From Planctomycetota bacterium (lineage in GTDB: Bacteria; Planctomycetota; Phycisphaerae; Sedimentisphaerales; Anaerobacaceae), in contig VRUK01000021.1 in NCBI GenBank assembly GCA_019456195.1, positions 1-59,874 on the forward strand: a stretch of 59,874 nucleotides of DNA, in the 5' to 3' direction. Shown here one piece after another: positions 17,975-27,055 of this stretch. The first letter of the stretch is position 1. Every line of letters starts with the position of its first letter. The position numbers were made by a program, and so were the translations under genes. The notes below the pieces were generated by a model that ran no database searches, had not been told where the DNA came from, and saw only the letters and a list, made by a program, of their open reading frames with translations.

Positions 17975-19357
17975 TTATTGTGGAATCTCTTCATAAGAGG
18001 CCGGGTTATACGATAGTATGCGGTGAGTATCAAAGCCGGCCGGGACCGTGATATTTGCTGACCGGTCGAAATTCAGTGTTGCATTACCTTCTATTACTGT
18101 CGGATTGTCAGAGTAATTAAGAATCGTACCTTCAATCATGGCATTTACATTACCGGAAAAGTGTACACCGCTAACTGCCATAACTCCGCTTAAGGCGGAG
18201 AAATTGCCGTCAAAAGCTACAGAAAACGCCGGGGCCAGTATTGAAGAGCCCTCTTCCTGTCGAATTGCGTCAAACTGAACTCCTGAAGGAACTGGATTAG
18301 TTGCAAAATTACCGAGGAAGGAAAGGCTGTTGTTTGCCCCGGCAAAGTTCGGATCGCCCTCAGCCACTATCATGCCTCTGGAGTCAACGTTTTGGCTGAA
18401 AGTAACTATATTAGGCTGTTCGATATACAGAATACCCTCTATAATGACATTGCCCAAAAAGTTCGGATCAGTTCCGGCGGCTATTGTTGCGTTAGTTAAG
18501 GTCATACTATTGGTGATGTCAGTCGATGAATCAATTACACTGCCAGTTGCATACTGCTGGAATTGTTGGGTGTCGGGAACAGGGAATTGTGGAGATACGG
18601 CGCCTATGTTGACGTGGTTATCTATTGCTGTCGGGCCTGTATCGCCGCCTATTTGTATAGCGCCCATGAGGGAAACATTGGCAATCGAGTTGCTAACAGT
18701 GATATCACCGTCAAAGTTTGTATTGCCGGTAACAAGCATGGCAAGATTGTTATTGTTGCTTTCTATAAAGATATCTGCTTCGTCATTGGAATTTACACCT
18801 GTTACGGTTGGATTGCCGAGAAAGTGTACAGGTCCTTTTGTCGCCATTCCGAAATCGAAGATAGGATACTCGTAGGGTTGAATATCGTATTGAACTCTTA
18901 TAGTGCGTGTAATATCAGCACCGCCTATGGATGAAAGCTGCAAAATATCTCCGTTATTGGGATCAATAAGAATTTCACCCTCAAATGCTTGTCCAGTTGC
19001 AGAGTCCAGTGGAACAGGGGGTATTGTACCATTATTATAAACCGTGACATTTGTAATACTGTTGGCAGACAGGTCGGTTTGCAGGTTACTGACTATTGTG
19101 CCGTGATAATCAGATGGTAGAGTCGAACTTGGAAATTGGACACGGTTAAGCCAAAATCTCATTGTTTCCAGGCCGGATTCGGTGCTGGAGATTGCACTGC
19201 CAACTTTGTGCTGGTTTGAGGCAAGCTGGACGTTGGTGCCGGACATAGTGGCCATTGAGACGGCTAAAGCAGAAAATATAAGCACAAATATCATAGATAC
19301 GATGAGTACTGCGCCCTGGCGGTCTTGCGGTGCTGATTTCTTTTTTACAGATGCCAT
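17975..19357 (-). CDS. PilX-type N-terminal pilin-like envelope protein
   Basis: A 460-residue protein starting with a short basic leader (MASVKKKSAPQDRQ) and one long hydrophobic helix (GAVLIVSMIFVLIFSALAVSM), the form of PilX-N / type IV pilus minor-pilin proteins, followed by the usual ASNQHKVGSAISSTESGLE stretch. Residues about 150-460 look like a beta-helix or bactofilin-like repeat rich in N/G/T (FLGNPTVTG, FAGANN, FDGNFS). Glutamate at +5 is absent, as is common in PilX proteins. Probably anchored in the inner membrane or assembled by a pilus/T2SS-like machine (inference). GGGGGGA precedes the ATG and a good promoter lies 70 bases upstream. After its TAA the same frame stays open for 27 codons to 17891. 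Confidence 0.72.
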   Translation of the reverse strand: MASVKKKSAPQDRQGAVLIVSMIFVLIFSALAVSMATMSGTNVQLASNQHKVGSAISSTESGLETMRFWLNRVQFPSSTLPSDYHGTIVSNLQTDLSANSITNVTVYNNGTIPPVPLDSATGQAFEGEILIDPNNGDILQLSSIGGADITRTIRVQYDIQPYEYPIFDFGMATKGPVHFLGNPTVTGVNSNDEADIFIESNNNNLAMLVTGNTNFDGDITVSNSIANVSLMGAIQIGGDTGPTAIDNHVNIGAVSPQFPVPDTQQFQQYATGSVIDSSTDITNSMTLTNATIAAGTDPNFLGNVIIEGILYIEQPNIVTFSQNVDSRGMIVAEGDPNFAGANNSLSFLGNFATNPVPSGVQFDAIRQEEGSSILAPAFSVAFDGNFSALSGVMAVSGVHFSGNVNAMIEGTILNYSDNPTVIEGNATLNFDRSANITVPAGFDTHRILSYNPASYEEIPQ

Positions 19358-19427
19358 TTTTCATCCCCCCGGAAAACACTCTGTGTTAAAGAAAATATAG
19401 AAACTTCTCTCTCTATTACCTGATTAA

Positions 19428-19456
19428 AGTATAAGAAATGTTACAGATAAAGACAA
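19428..19456 (-). promoter_or_regulatory. Sigma-70-type promoter of the PilX-like gene
   Basis: On the reverse strand TTGTCT (19456-19451), a 17-base spacer and TATACT (19433-19428). This gives a transcript start near 19421 and a leader of about 64 bases before the ATG at 19357. It separates this gene from the lipA operon upstream. Confidence 0.65.
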
Positions 19457-19489
19457 GATGGCTGCCAGAATGATGCTGAAAATCAATTT

Positions 19490-19506
19490 TTTATATCCGA
19501 TATAAA
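19490..19506. other. 17-base palindrome between lipA and the PilX-like gene
   Basis: TTTATATC, a central C, then GATATAAA: a perfect 8-bp inverted repeat with a one-base centre. It lies 34 bases upstream of the -35 box of the PilX-like gene and 14 bases after the lipA stop. An operator is possible. It is a poor terminator candidate, having no T-run on the lipA strand. Confidence 0.3.
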
Positions 19507-19520
19507 CATCTATATTGAAG

Positions 19521-20453
19521 TCAAAAAGAGGCTATTAAGGTGTTTTCCTGTTCCGCAAAGTACGAACTGCGGGCGAACGGTGAAGATATAACCCAGCGGA
19601 ATCCCAGCTCTATTGCCTTTTGCTTCCAGAAGTCGAATTTGTCGGGTGTTATGTATTCAACGACATCGAGTGAATTTTTTGATGGTTTTAGATATTGACC
19701 GATAGTAACTCTTTCACAGCCGACATTATACAGGTCTTTGAGGACCTGCTCAACCTCATCGTCGGTTTCTCCTAATCCGAGCATAATTGAGGATTTTGTA
19801 TGGATATTATCGGAGCATTCTTTTGCCATTTTGAGCAAATTCAGGGACCGCTGATAGTTTCCGCCTGTCCTTGCGATTTTGTACAGTGATGGAACTGTTT
19901 CAACATTGTGGGCGAAGACAAAAGGTGAAGCTTTACACAGGATTTTCAACGCCTGTCTTTGGCAGTTACGGAAGTCGGGCGTTAGTATTTCAAATTTCAT
20001 ATCCGGGCACTGTTGTCTTACCTCTTTAATGCAATCGCGAAAGTGGCCTGCACCGCCATCCGGTAAATCATCGCGGTTTACGCTGGTAATCACGAGGTAT
20101 TTCAATTTCATTTGCTTTACCATCCGGGCCAGGCGTAACGGCTCGGTAATATCCGTCGGTTCGGGTTTGCCGCAGGCTACGGAACAAAATTTGCAGTTTC
20201 GCGTGCAGACTTTGCCTAAAATAAGGACAGTTGCTGTGCCTCTTGTCCAACACTGGCCTTGATTCGGACAGTTTGCGCTACTGCATATAGTTTCCAGCCC
20301 CAGAGACTCGATAATGTTCCGAGTATGATGGAAAGTGGCGTTCGCCGGCAGGGGTCTGCGCAGCCAGGGGGGCAGTTTTCGCCGCTTGGAATTTTCGACT
20401 GTGCTCAGGACAGGTTTCATATTTGGTATGTTATGTTTTACTTCCTGTCTCAC
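19521..20453 (-). CDS. lipA: Lipoyl synthase
   Basis: Radical-SAM enzyme that inserts two sulfurs into octanoyl groups on lipoyl domains. The auxiliary cluster motif (C-x4-C-x5-C: CSSANCPNQGQC) precedes the radical-SAM CxxxCxxC (CTRNCKFC), and the family signatures ITSVNRDDLPDGGAGHF and SSIMLGLGE follow. 310 residues, normal. Its ATG overlaps the lipB stop by four bases (ATGA), so the two are translationally coupled. It is the last gene of lpd-lipB-lipA. Confidence 0.97.
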   Translation of the reverse strand: MRQEVKHNIPNMKPVLSTVENSKRRKLPPWLRRPLPANATFHHTRNIIESLGLETICSSANCPNQGQCWTRGTATVLILGKVCTRNCKFCSVACGKPEPTDITEPLRLARMVKQMKLKYLVITSVNRDDLPDGGAGHFRDCIKEVRQQCPDMKFEILTPDFRNCQRQALKILCKASPFVFAHNVETVPSLYKIARTGGNYQRSLNLLKMAKECSDNIHTKSSIMLGLGETDDEVEQVLKDLYNVGCERVTIGQYLKPSKNSLDVVEYITPDKFDFWKQKAIELGFRWVISSPFARSSYFAEQENTLIASF

Positions 20454-21124
20454 GGGAAATGCCTTATTAGCAGTTGAGATAATCTTTCTTTTGCCAGCCT
20501 CATTGAACAGTGTTTGCCGGTCTGTTTCAGCACCGATGTCATTTCCACGCCGTCGAGGCCGCAGGGGGTTATGAATTCGAAAATATTCAGGTCGTTTTTA
20601 ATGTTTATTGCCATACCATGATAAGTTATAAATTTAGATACGCGTACGCCGACTGAGGCAATTTTTTTTGAGCCGACCCACAGGCCCGGCAAGCCTTTCT
20701 TTATTTCGGCATGGATACCGGATTGCTCTAATAATTCCGCACCTATTGATTCCAGCTTTCTGATATATTCACTGATTCCGAGGTTAAGTTCCTGCAAATT
20801 TAATATCGGATAGAAAATCAACTGACCCGGATTGTGTGCTGTTGTGCCGCCGCCCCTGCGGATATCAACAACGTCGATATGTTTTTGTGCCAAGTCTTCC
20901 CTATTAGCTAAAAGCTTGTTGGTGCTTTGCCGGGCGCCGAGAGTAATGACAGGGGGGTGCTCAACTATTAGGACGGTGTTTTGTATTTCACACAAACGTC
21001 TTTTCTCTTGCGACTGGTGCTGTAGTTGCAGGATTTCTCTATAATCAGCAAGCCCGCAGTCAATAATACGAAGAGAATTTACGAATTTCGATTCACAAAT
21101 CTCAGTTGTAGATTGTTCTAACAT
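20450..21124 (-). CDS. lipB: Octanoyl-[acyl-carrier-protein] transferase
   Basis: Transfers octanoate from ACP to lipoyl domains, the step before LipA. Signatures: RRGGGTTAHNPGQLIFYP, the lysine of GSKKIASVGVRV and the catalytic cysteine in TPCGLDGVEMTS. 224 residues, typical. It begins 10 bases after the lpd stop and overlaps lipA by four bases. No strong Shine-Dalgarno of its own beyond AAAGG within the end of lpd, which again points to coupling. Confidence 0.96.
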   Translation of the reverse strand: MLEQSTTEICESKFVNSLRIIDCGLADYREILQLQHQSQEKRRLCEIQNTVLIVEHPPVITLGARQSTNKLLANREDLAQKHIDVVDIRRGGGTTAHNPGQLIFYPILNLQELNLGISEYIRKLESIGAELLEQSGIHAEIKKGLPGLWVGSKKIASVGVRVSKFITYHGMAINIKNDLNIFEFITPCGLDGVEMTSVLKQTGKHCSMRLAKERLSQLLIRHFP

Positions 21125-21134
21125 GCGTATTTGG

Positions 21135-22520
21135 TTATGCCTTTGGTGGATTGTGGAGGCTCAGGCCGAAGGCGTCTTCGACGGCTTCCTTGAGCACCTC
21201 TGAAACGGTCGGATGAGGGAAGCTTATCTCTGTGATTTTTTCAGTGCTGCCAATAAGTGTTCTTGCTGCGCCTATCATCTCTGTTACCATAGAGCCGACC
21301 ATTGTAACACCGATGATTTTGTTGGTCGAGTTGTCCCGTACGACTCTTATTTCGCCGATGGTTTCATTGTGCGACACACTTCGGCCGTTGGCTTTGAAGA
21401 ACGACTTTCCGACAGAGACGTCGAGGCCCTGATCTAAACAGGTTTGCTCACTTTTGCCGACGGATGCAATTTCCGGGAACGTATAAACAGCGCGTGGTAT
21501 AAGCGAGTAGTCGGCAATTGTTTCATCACCTCCCGTTGCATTGACTGCGGCAACCTCGGCCTCTGCGAAGGCGCCGTGGGCTAAATAGGTGGTGCCTACG
21601 GCATCGCCTATCGCATAGACGCCGGGGGCATTGGTTTCTAACTTTTTATTGACAGCAATAGCAGGGCCGTTCATCTGTAGATTCAGAGCCTGGATGGTTT
21701 CATCATCGACAATCGCTCTTCGGCCCACGGAGATGAGCACTTTTTCGGCGTCGATTGTTTGGCTGCTTTCGAGCGACACTCTTGCCGGCGTACCGGTTGA
21801 GTCAACTGAAGTTACCTTCTGGCCTGTGAGTGAATCAATACCGAGCTTTTTAAATTCACGTTCAATGAGCCGGCCTACCCATTGATCCTCCATCGGAATC
21901 AATCTTGAGAGCGCTTCTACGATTGTAACTTTAGTTCCCATCGCGGCATATACACAGGCCATTTCACAGCCGATTACTCCGCCGCCTATGATTACCATTG
22001 AGCCTGGTATCTGCTGTAAGCCCAGGGCTTCTTTACTGCTGATAATGGTTTGGCCGTCGAAAGTAACGGTCGGGATTTGGCTTGGCTGCGAGCCGGTTGC
22101 CAGGATTATTTTGCCGGCCTGTATCTGCATTGGTGTGGCGTCTGTTTCGATTTTAATTTGGTTCGGTGCTGTAATGACTGCCCTGCCCTGTAGTATTTCC
22201 ACTTTGTGGCTTTTTATTAATCCTGTCAGACCTTTTCGAAAGCCGCCTACTACGGCATCCTTTCTTGCCTGGATTTTAGGCCAGTTGGCAGTGGCTGCAT
22301 TGACGTCAATACCCATCATCGCAGCATGTTTAATCAATAGTAGTGTGTGGGCCGAAGCAAGCAATGTCTTCGATGGGATACATCCGCGATTCAGGCATGT
22401 GCCGCCAATATCACTTTTTTCGACTACTGCTACCGAAGCACCCCTTTGTGCGCATCTTATAGCGGCGGCGTAACCACCAGGGCCGCTGCCGATTACTACA
22501 ACATCAAAACTTCCAGCCAT
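21135..22520 (-). CDS. lpdA: Dihydrolipoamide dehydrogenase (E3)
   Basis: FAD-dependent disulfide reductase that reoxidises dihydrolipoamide in 2-oxoacid dehydrogenase and glycine-cleavage complexes. N-terminal FAD motif VVIGSGPGGYAAA, redox-active disulfide GGTCLNRGCIPSK, a central NAD motif IGGGVIGCE, the second FAD motif YAIGDAVG, and the C-terminal base FPHPTVSEVLKEA. 461 residues, as expected. AAGGA sits nine bases before the ATG. Grouping with lipB and lipA joins lipoate formation to its use; no E1/E2 genes lie in the window. Confidence 0.96.
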   Translation of the reverse strand: MAGSFDVVVIGSGPGGYAAAIRCAQRGASVAVVEKSDIGGTCLNRGCIPSKTLLASAHTLLLIKHAAMMGIDVNAATANWPKIQARKDAVVGGFRKGLTGLIKSHKVEILQGRAVITAPNQIKIETDATPMQIQAGKIILATGSQPSQIPTVTFDGQTIISSKEALGLQQIPGSMVIIGGGVIGCEMACVYAAMGTKVTIVEALSRLIPMEDQWVGRLIEREFKKLGIDSLTGQKVTSVDSTGTPARVSLESSQTIDAEKVLISVGRRAIVDDETIQALNLQMNGPAIAVNKKLETNAPGVYAIGDAVGTTYLAHGAFAEAEVAAVNATGGDETIADYSLIPRAVYTFPEIASVGKSEQTCLDQGLDVSVGKSFFKANGRSVSHNETIGEIRVVRDNSTNKIIGVTMVGSMVTEMIGAARTLIGSTEKITEISFPHPTVSEVLKEAVEDAFGLSLHNPPKA

Positions 22521-22572
22521 TATTTGAGTTCCTTTTTAATACAGTATTTTTTTTGAAATATCAATGGATAGT

Positions 22573-24162
22573 CTAAGCAGGACGATAAGGATTATTTTGA
22601 GGATTATACCATGCAAAGAGCCGGTCGTGCAAGTGGTTTCGGACTTTTTTGAGACTCGGGTCGTTGATACGATTTACGAATTCGCCTGGATCGGTTTCGT
22701 GGTCGTACAATTCGTGCGTTGAGCCGTGGTTGAAAATGTACTTATACCGCCGGGTGCGAATCATATATTCACAGGTTCTGGTCCTTAAATTATATTCACT
22801 GAATGCCGCTGACGGCCCTTGTATGTCAGGTTTGCGCAGAACGTTAGCGAAGCTGGCCGCATCCATTTTTTCAGGTACGTCCGGTATGTCGTGTAGTGTC
22901 GTCTTTTCGGGTGCTTTAAGACCGGTCAAGTCAACTAATGTTGGGTATAGGCCGAAGTACTCAGTTAATGCAGCGGTGACTTTGTTTTGCGGCAGATGGT
23001 TCGGATAGCTTACAATCAAAGGCACTTTAACAGATGACTCAAACAGACAAAACTTTTGGTAAAGCCCGTGATCACCATCCATCTCGCCGTGGTCGGAAGT
23101 ATATATAACTATGGTATTATTCAGCAATCCTTCCTTTTCGAGAGCCTTGTACACGTATCCTACGCATGTGTCAACGAAGGCGAGGTTGCCGAGGTAACCT
23201 GCTCGATGTGCTCGCTGGCGTTTTTGGCCCTGTGCTCTTGTATTTTTAATGCGCCGCTGGATGTGTGATGGATATTTGGATATATCGCCGACTTCCGAGA
23301 GCTTCATCTTATCGACGGGATATTTTTCGGCCCATTGTCTCGGCGGATAGAAGGGGGAATGCGGTTTCATAAAACTGGTTAGCAGAAAGAAGGGCTGCCG
23401 GCGATATCTGGTTATAAACTTTTCAGCCTCGCGAGCTATAAACATATCCAGATGGTCTTCAGTTTCAAGTTTTGAGGCCATGCTGTCGAAGTTATATTTT
23501 TCGACATTGCCAACCCATGGGCTGCCCTTTGGCCACAATCCGTCTAAATCAGGCAGGCCGGCACCACTATCATCCACTGTCTTGAAAAAGTGCTGTCCAA
23601 GCGGATGGTTGGCAATCTCATTGGCGTAGTGCTGTACTTTTGGGCCCAAATACATCAGCCAGTCGTTGATGGACATATAATATTCAAAGCCGTGATTGTG
23701 GGCATTTCCAAAGTGCATCTTGCCTATTAAAGCGGTCAGATAACCATTTTCGGCAAAATGATGAGCCATCGTGCGGTAGCGCCAGTCAAGCTGGTTGGTA
23801 TTGGTTATTGCGCCGGTGCTGTGTGCATACAGTCCGGTCAGCAAAGCCATTCTTGAGGCGACACAGACCGGGTAAGGACAATAAGCGTTTGTGAACCTGA
23901 CACCGCGCGAGGCAATGAGGTCGATATTTGGTGTGGGGACAAGGTCTCTTCCGGCACAGGTCATCAGATCCGCTCGGTGCTGGTCTGTCATAATGAAAAG
24001 AATGTTAGGCTTGTTGGAGTTTGAAGATGAATGGGAATCCGGCAAAGGTTTCGTAGAGTCATAGGTTTTAGTTTTAGCGGCCTTACAACCGAGTAACGTC
24101 GAAGCGGCTCCCAGTCCGGCGGCTTGCAGGAATTCCCTTCTCCTGAGATGGTCTTTTTTCAT
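22573..24162 (-). CDS. Sulfatase with non-canonical C-x-A-x-R formylglycine motif
   Basis: A 529-residue S1-family sulfatase, predicted lipoprotein: twin arginines (RRREFLQAAGLG) and lipobox TLLGC near residue 26, then a long serine/asparagine linker. The modification motif is C-V-A-S-R (Cys 100), with alanine where most sulfatases have proline. Family knowledge says (C/S)-x-(P/A)-x-R is still accepted by maturases. The metal site is IMTDQHRAD (Asp-Gln, as in several choline-sulfatase- or heparan-related subfamilies), and YTSDHGEMDGDHGLYQK and the MHFGNA stretch fit that branch. It starts 20 bases after the upstream sulfatase and ends 52 bases before lpd, so a shared transcript is likely. Substrate unknown. 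Confidence 0.92.
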   Translation of the reverse strand: MKKDHLRRREFLQAAGLGAASTLLGCKAAKTKTYDSTKPLPDSHSSSNSNKPNILFIMTDQHRADLMTCAGRDLVPTPNIDLIASRGVRFTNAYCPYPVCVASRMALLTGLYAHSTGAITNTNQLDWRYRTMAHHFAENGYLTALIGKMHFGNAHNHGFEYYMSINDWLMYLGPKVQHYANEIANHPLGQHFFKTVDDSGAGLPDLDGLWPKGSPWVGNVEKYNFDSMASKLETEDHLDMFIAREAEKFITRYRRQPFFLLTSFMKPHSPFYPPRQWAEKYPVDKMKLSEVGDISKYPSHIQRRIKNTRAQGQKRQRAHRAGYLGNLAFVDTCVGYVYKALEKEGLLNNTIVIYTSDHGEMDGDHGLYQKFCLFESSVKVPLIVSYPNHLPQNKVTAALTEYFGLYPTLVDLTGLKAPEKTTLHDIPDVPEKMDAASFANVLRKPDIQGPSAAFSEYNLRTRTCEYMIRTRRYKYIFNHGSTHELYDHETDPGEFVNRINDPSLKKVRNHLHDRLFAWYNPQNNPYRPA

Positions 24163-24182
24163 AAGAATTTACTCTTACAAGA

Positions 24183-25586
24183 TTATTTTCGTTGCCGACT
24201 GCCCCATTCGTGTGCCCTTGCCGGATCGTAATCCGGATTCGGCAAGGGCATTTTGGCGTCAACCGATTCTCTCCATGCGGCGAGCTTTTTCTGTAGCTGG
24301 GCAGCTTTTTTTGGCAGTTTTGTTGCGAGATTGTACTTTTCTGCGATGTCGCGTTTGAGATTATAAAGTTCGAGCCGGCCATCCTCATAGAACTCTATTA
24401 GCTTGAAGTTCCCCTCTCGAATTACACCGGCTGGCCTTGAGTGATGATAATGCGGGTAGTGCCAGTATATCGCATTGCGTTTGAGTGTACCAGTTCGCCT
24501 GAGTAAAGGCAGGATGCTTTCCCCGTCGAGTACATGCGATGGATTACCTTTAGCTGCGACAATCTCTAAGAAGGTCGGATAGAAATCGACACTGGTAACA
24601 GGTGCAGCGCAGGTGGTTCCGGGTTTGACTACGCCGGGCCAGCGAACAATCAGCGGTTCGCGGATTCCGCCTTCGTAAAGAGTTCCCTTTTCGCCGCGAA
24701 GAGGTTCGTTAGTTGAAACAGGCTCTCTCTTGCCCCGATAGCCGCCATAGGCCTGATATAATCCGCCATTATCAGAGAAGAAGATAACAATGGTTTTTTC
24801 GGTAAGATTCAATTCGTCGAGCTTCTTTGTTATCCGGCCAATACTGTTGTCCAGGTGTTCGACCATAGCTGCATAGGTTGGATTATTGACACCGGTTGGC
24901 GGCTTTGCTTTGTTTTGGTATTTGTCGATAAGTTCCTGTGGAGCTTCCAATGGGATGTGCACAGTGTTGTGTGACAGATGGATGAAAAACGGTTTATCTG
25001 AGTTGGTCTGGATGAATTCGATGGCGCTGTCGGTGAAAGAGGTAACTCGTTTGTCGTTGCGATTGGTGCCTCCTTGAATGGCCATATCGAAGCCCTGGTG
25101 TTCAGGGAAATAGTCCCGTCCGCCGAGATGCCACTTTCCGATGTGGGCTGTGGCGTAGCCCTGTTCTTTAAGGGCCTCGGGGATAGTTATCGCTTCGAGC
25201 GGCAACTGCAGCCGGTTCTGTGGAACAATGAGCTTTTCCCAGGGGCGCCAATGGCCCGGTATAAAATCTGTAACGCCTACCCGTGCCGGATACTGACCGG
25301 CGAGGATGCTCACGCGGGTTGGTGAGCAGACGGGACAGGCTGCATATGCATCAGTAAAGCGCATTCCTTCTTTGGCTAACCGGTCGATATTGGGAGTTTC
25401 GTGAAACTTACTGCCATAGCAGCCTACGTCTATCCAGCCCATGTCATCTATGAGTATGAAAACGATGTTCGGTTTTTGGTATGCTTGATGAGTGGTTGAT
25501 AGTTGTTTAGAGTTGGCCATGCAGCTCGGCAAAGCCAGCGATGCGGCACCTAATCCCATGGATTTCAAAAAAACACGGCGATTCAT
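24183..25586 (-). CDS. Sulfatase (type I, S1_16-like)
   Basis: A 467-residue secreted sulfatase. N-terminus NRRVFLKSMGLGAAS plus a possible lipobox ending PSC. Canonical formylglycine motif C-S-P-T-R (Cys 87), metal site LIDDMGW, then GKWHLGG, FFSDNGGLYQAYGG and RGEKGTLYEGGIREP, a set seen in arylsulfatase A-like enzymes acting on galactans and related polysaccharides. The subfamily assignment is tentative. A strong AAGGAG seven bases upstream of ATG. It lies 43 bases after lhgO and 20 bases before the next sulfatase in the direction of transcription. Confidence 0.93.
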   Translation of the reverse strand: MNRRVFLKSMGLGAASLALPSCMANSKQLSTTHQAYQKPNIVFILIDDMGWIDVGCYGSKFHETPNIDRLAKEGMRFTDAYAACPVCSPTRVSILAGQYPARVGVTDFIPGHWRPWEKLIVPQNRLQLPLEAITIPEALKEQGYATAHIGKWHLGGRDYFPEHQGFDMAIQGGTNRNDKRVTSFTDSAIEFIQTNSDKPFFIHLSHNTVHIPLEAPQELIDKYQNKAKPPTGVNNPTYAAMVEHLDNSIGRITKKLDELNLTEKTIVIFFSDNGGLYQAYGGYRGKREPVSTNEPLRGEKGTLYEGGIREPLIVRWPGVVKPGTTCAAPVTSVDFYPTFLEIVAAKGNPSHVLDGESILPLLRRTGTLKRNAIYWHYPHYHHSRPAGVIREGNFKLIEFYEDGRLELYNLKRDIAEKYNLATKLPKKAAQLQKKLAAWRESVDAKMPLPNPDYDPARAHEWGSRQRK

Positions 25587-25629
25587 AAAAATCTCCTTCC
25601 GACATGCTCAATAAAATAATACACTATTT

Positions 25630-26850
25630 TCAGAGCTTAAAATATTCTATTGCTTTCTGGTTTATATAATCACCGATAGCCAGTGATGCAGTCGCGGCCG
25701 GCGAGGGTGCATTTAAAACATGGATACAATTTCTATGTCTTTCAATTCTGAAATCATCGATCAATTCGCCGTTCGGCCCAAGGGCCTGGGCCCGCACACC
25801 TGCCTTGCCGGGCTTTATATCATCGAGGTCAAGTGAAGGAATAAGTCTTTGCAATTGCTGAAGGAATGATTTTTTTGAAAACGCCCGTTTGTATTCTCCC
25901 AGCCCGTATTTCCAGTGCTCCAAAAGCATTTTCCAAAGACCGGGATAAGTCAGGGCATCCCAGGTGTCTCTCAGGCTAAAATCTGTTTTGTCGTAACCTT
26001 CTCTTTTAAACGAAAAGACAGCATTTGGGCCGCATTCGACTTTGCCGTTTATCATCTTCGTAAAATGAACGCCCAAAAAGGGGAAATCCGGGTTTGGGAC
26101 GGGATATATCAGGTTGTTGACTTTTTCTGAGGCCTCTTCCGTCAGCTCGTAATAATCACCACGGAAGGGAATTATTCTGATCGCGGTCTCTAAGACGTCC
26201 ATTTTTGCTATTCTGTCAGACTGAAGTCCCGCACAGTTGATAATATACTTTGTATCGAATGTCTTTCTGTTTGTTAGAACTTTTGTATAGAAATCGTGCT
26301 TATCGAAGCCTATTACCTTGTGCGAAATCAGAACTTTGTTGTTTTGTCCCTTTTTCTCTATCAGCTCGCCCAGCTTGTTTGCTACCCGTACAAAATCAAT
26401 AACTCCAGTGCAGGGCACTTGTATCCCAGCGATGCCGGAGCAGGACGGTTCAATTTGTTTTATTTGGTCAGGCCCGATTTTTTCAATGCCTTCTATGTTG
26501 TTCTTCTGGCCGTTGTGGAAAATCTTTTCGAGGCTGGGAAGCTCTTTTTCCTCTGTTGCTACTATTATTTTTCCGCAAATTTTGTAAGGGATTCGATATC
26601 TTTTTGCAAAAGCAACAAGCTCTTTTCGTCCTGTGGCGCAGGTTTTTGCTTTATTTGAGCCGGGCTTATAGTACAGACCCGAATGAATAACGCCGGAGTT
26701 ATGGCCTGTTTGATGAGCTGCTAACCTGTTTTCTTTTTCTAATACGGCAATACGAATATCAGGATGGTCCAGCGTAATCTTGTAGGCCGATGCCAGGCCG
26801 ACAATCCCGCCTCCTACCACGATAATATCAAAATCAGTATTTCCCTTCAT
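25630..26850 (-). CDS. lhgO: L-2-hydroxyglutarate oxidase/dehydrogenase
   Basis: FAD-dependent oxidation of L-2-hydroxyglutarate to 2-oxoglutarate, feeding electrons to oxygen or quinone. Signatures: IIVVGGGIVGLASAY dinucleotide motif, HQTGHNSGVIHSGLYY (LhgO hallmark), VPCTGVIDF, NCAGLQSDRIA, IIPFRGDYYEL, and NAPSPAATASLAIG near the C-terminus. I start at ATG 26850 (AGGA ten bases upstream); an in-frame TTG at 26859 has its purine run too close. 406 residues, normal. It may head the reverse-strand run with the two sulfatases; whether it shares their function is unclear. Confidence 0.93.
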   Translation of the reverse strand: MKGNTDFDIIVVGGGIVGLASAYKITLDHPDIRIAVLEKENRLAAHQTGHNSGVIHSGLYYKPGSNKAKTCATGRKELVAFAKRYRIPYKICGKIIVATEEKELPSLEKIFHNGQKNNIEGIEKIGPDQIKQIEPSCSGIAGIQVPCTGVIDFVRVANKLGELIEKKGQNNKVLISHKVIGFDKHDFYTKVLTNRKTFDTKYIINCAGLQSDRIAKMDVLETAIRIIPFRGDYYELTEEASEKVNNLIYPVPNPDFPFLGVHFTKMINGKVECGPNAVFSFKREGYDKTDFSLRDTWDALTYPGLWKMLLEHWKYGLGEYKRAFSKKSFLQQLQRLIPSLDLDDIKPGKAGVRAQALGPNGELIDDFRIERHRNCIHVLNAPSPAATASLAIGDYINQKAIEYFKL

Positions 26851-27055
26851 TAGGTGCAAATCCTAAAATCCTATGTCAAATTTTCGAACTTATACAATAA
26901 CTGACACTCCCAAAGCCGTCAATCAAGAACCTTATTCCTATCAAACTAAACAAACTTGTGAAGTGCGAGGAAGTTTAGACTTGAGCAACAAAAAATAGAA
27001 GCTTTAAGGGCCTATCTTCTGAAAACATTTTTCTCCTGTTCGCGGCTTGCACTGT

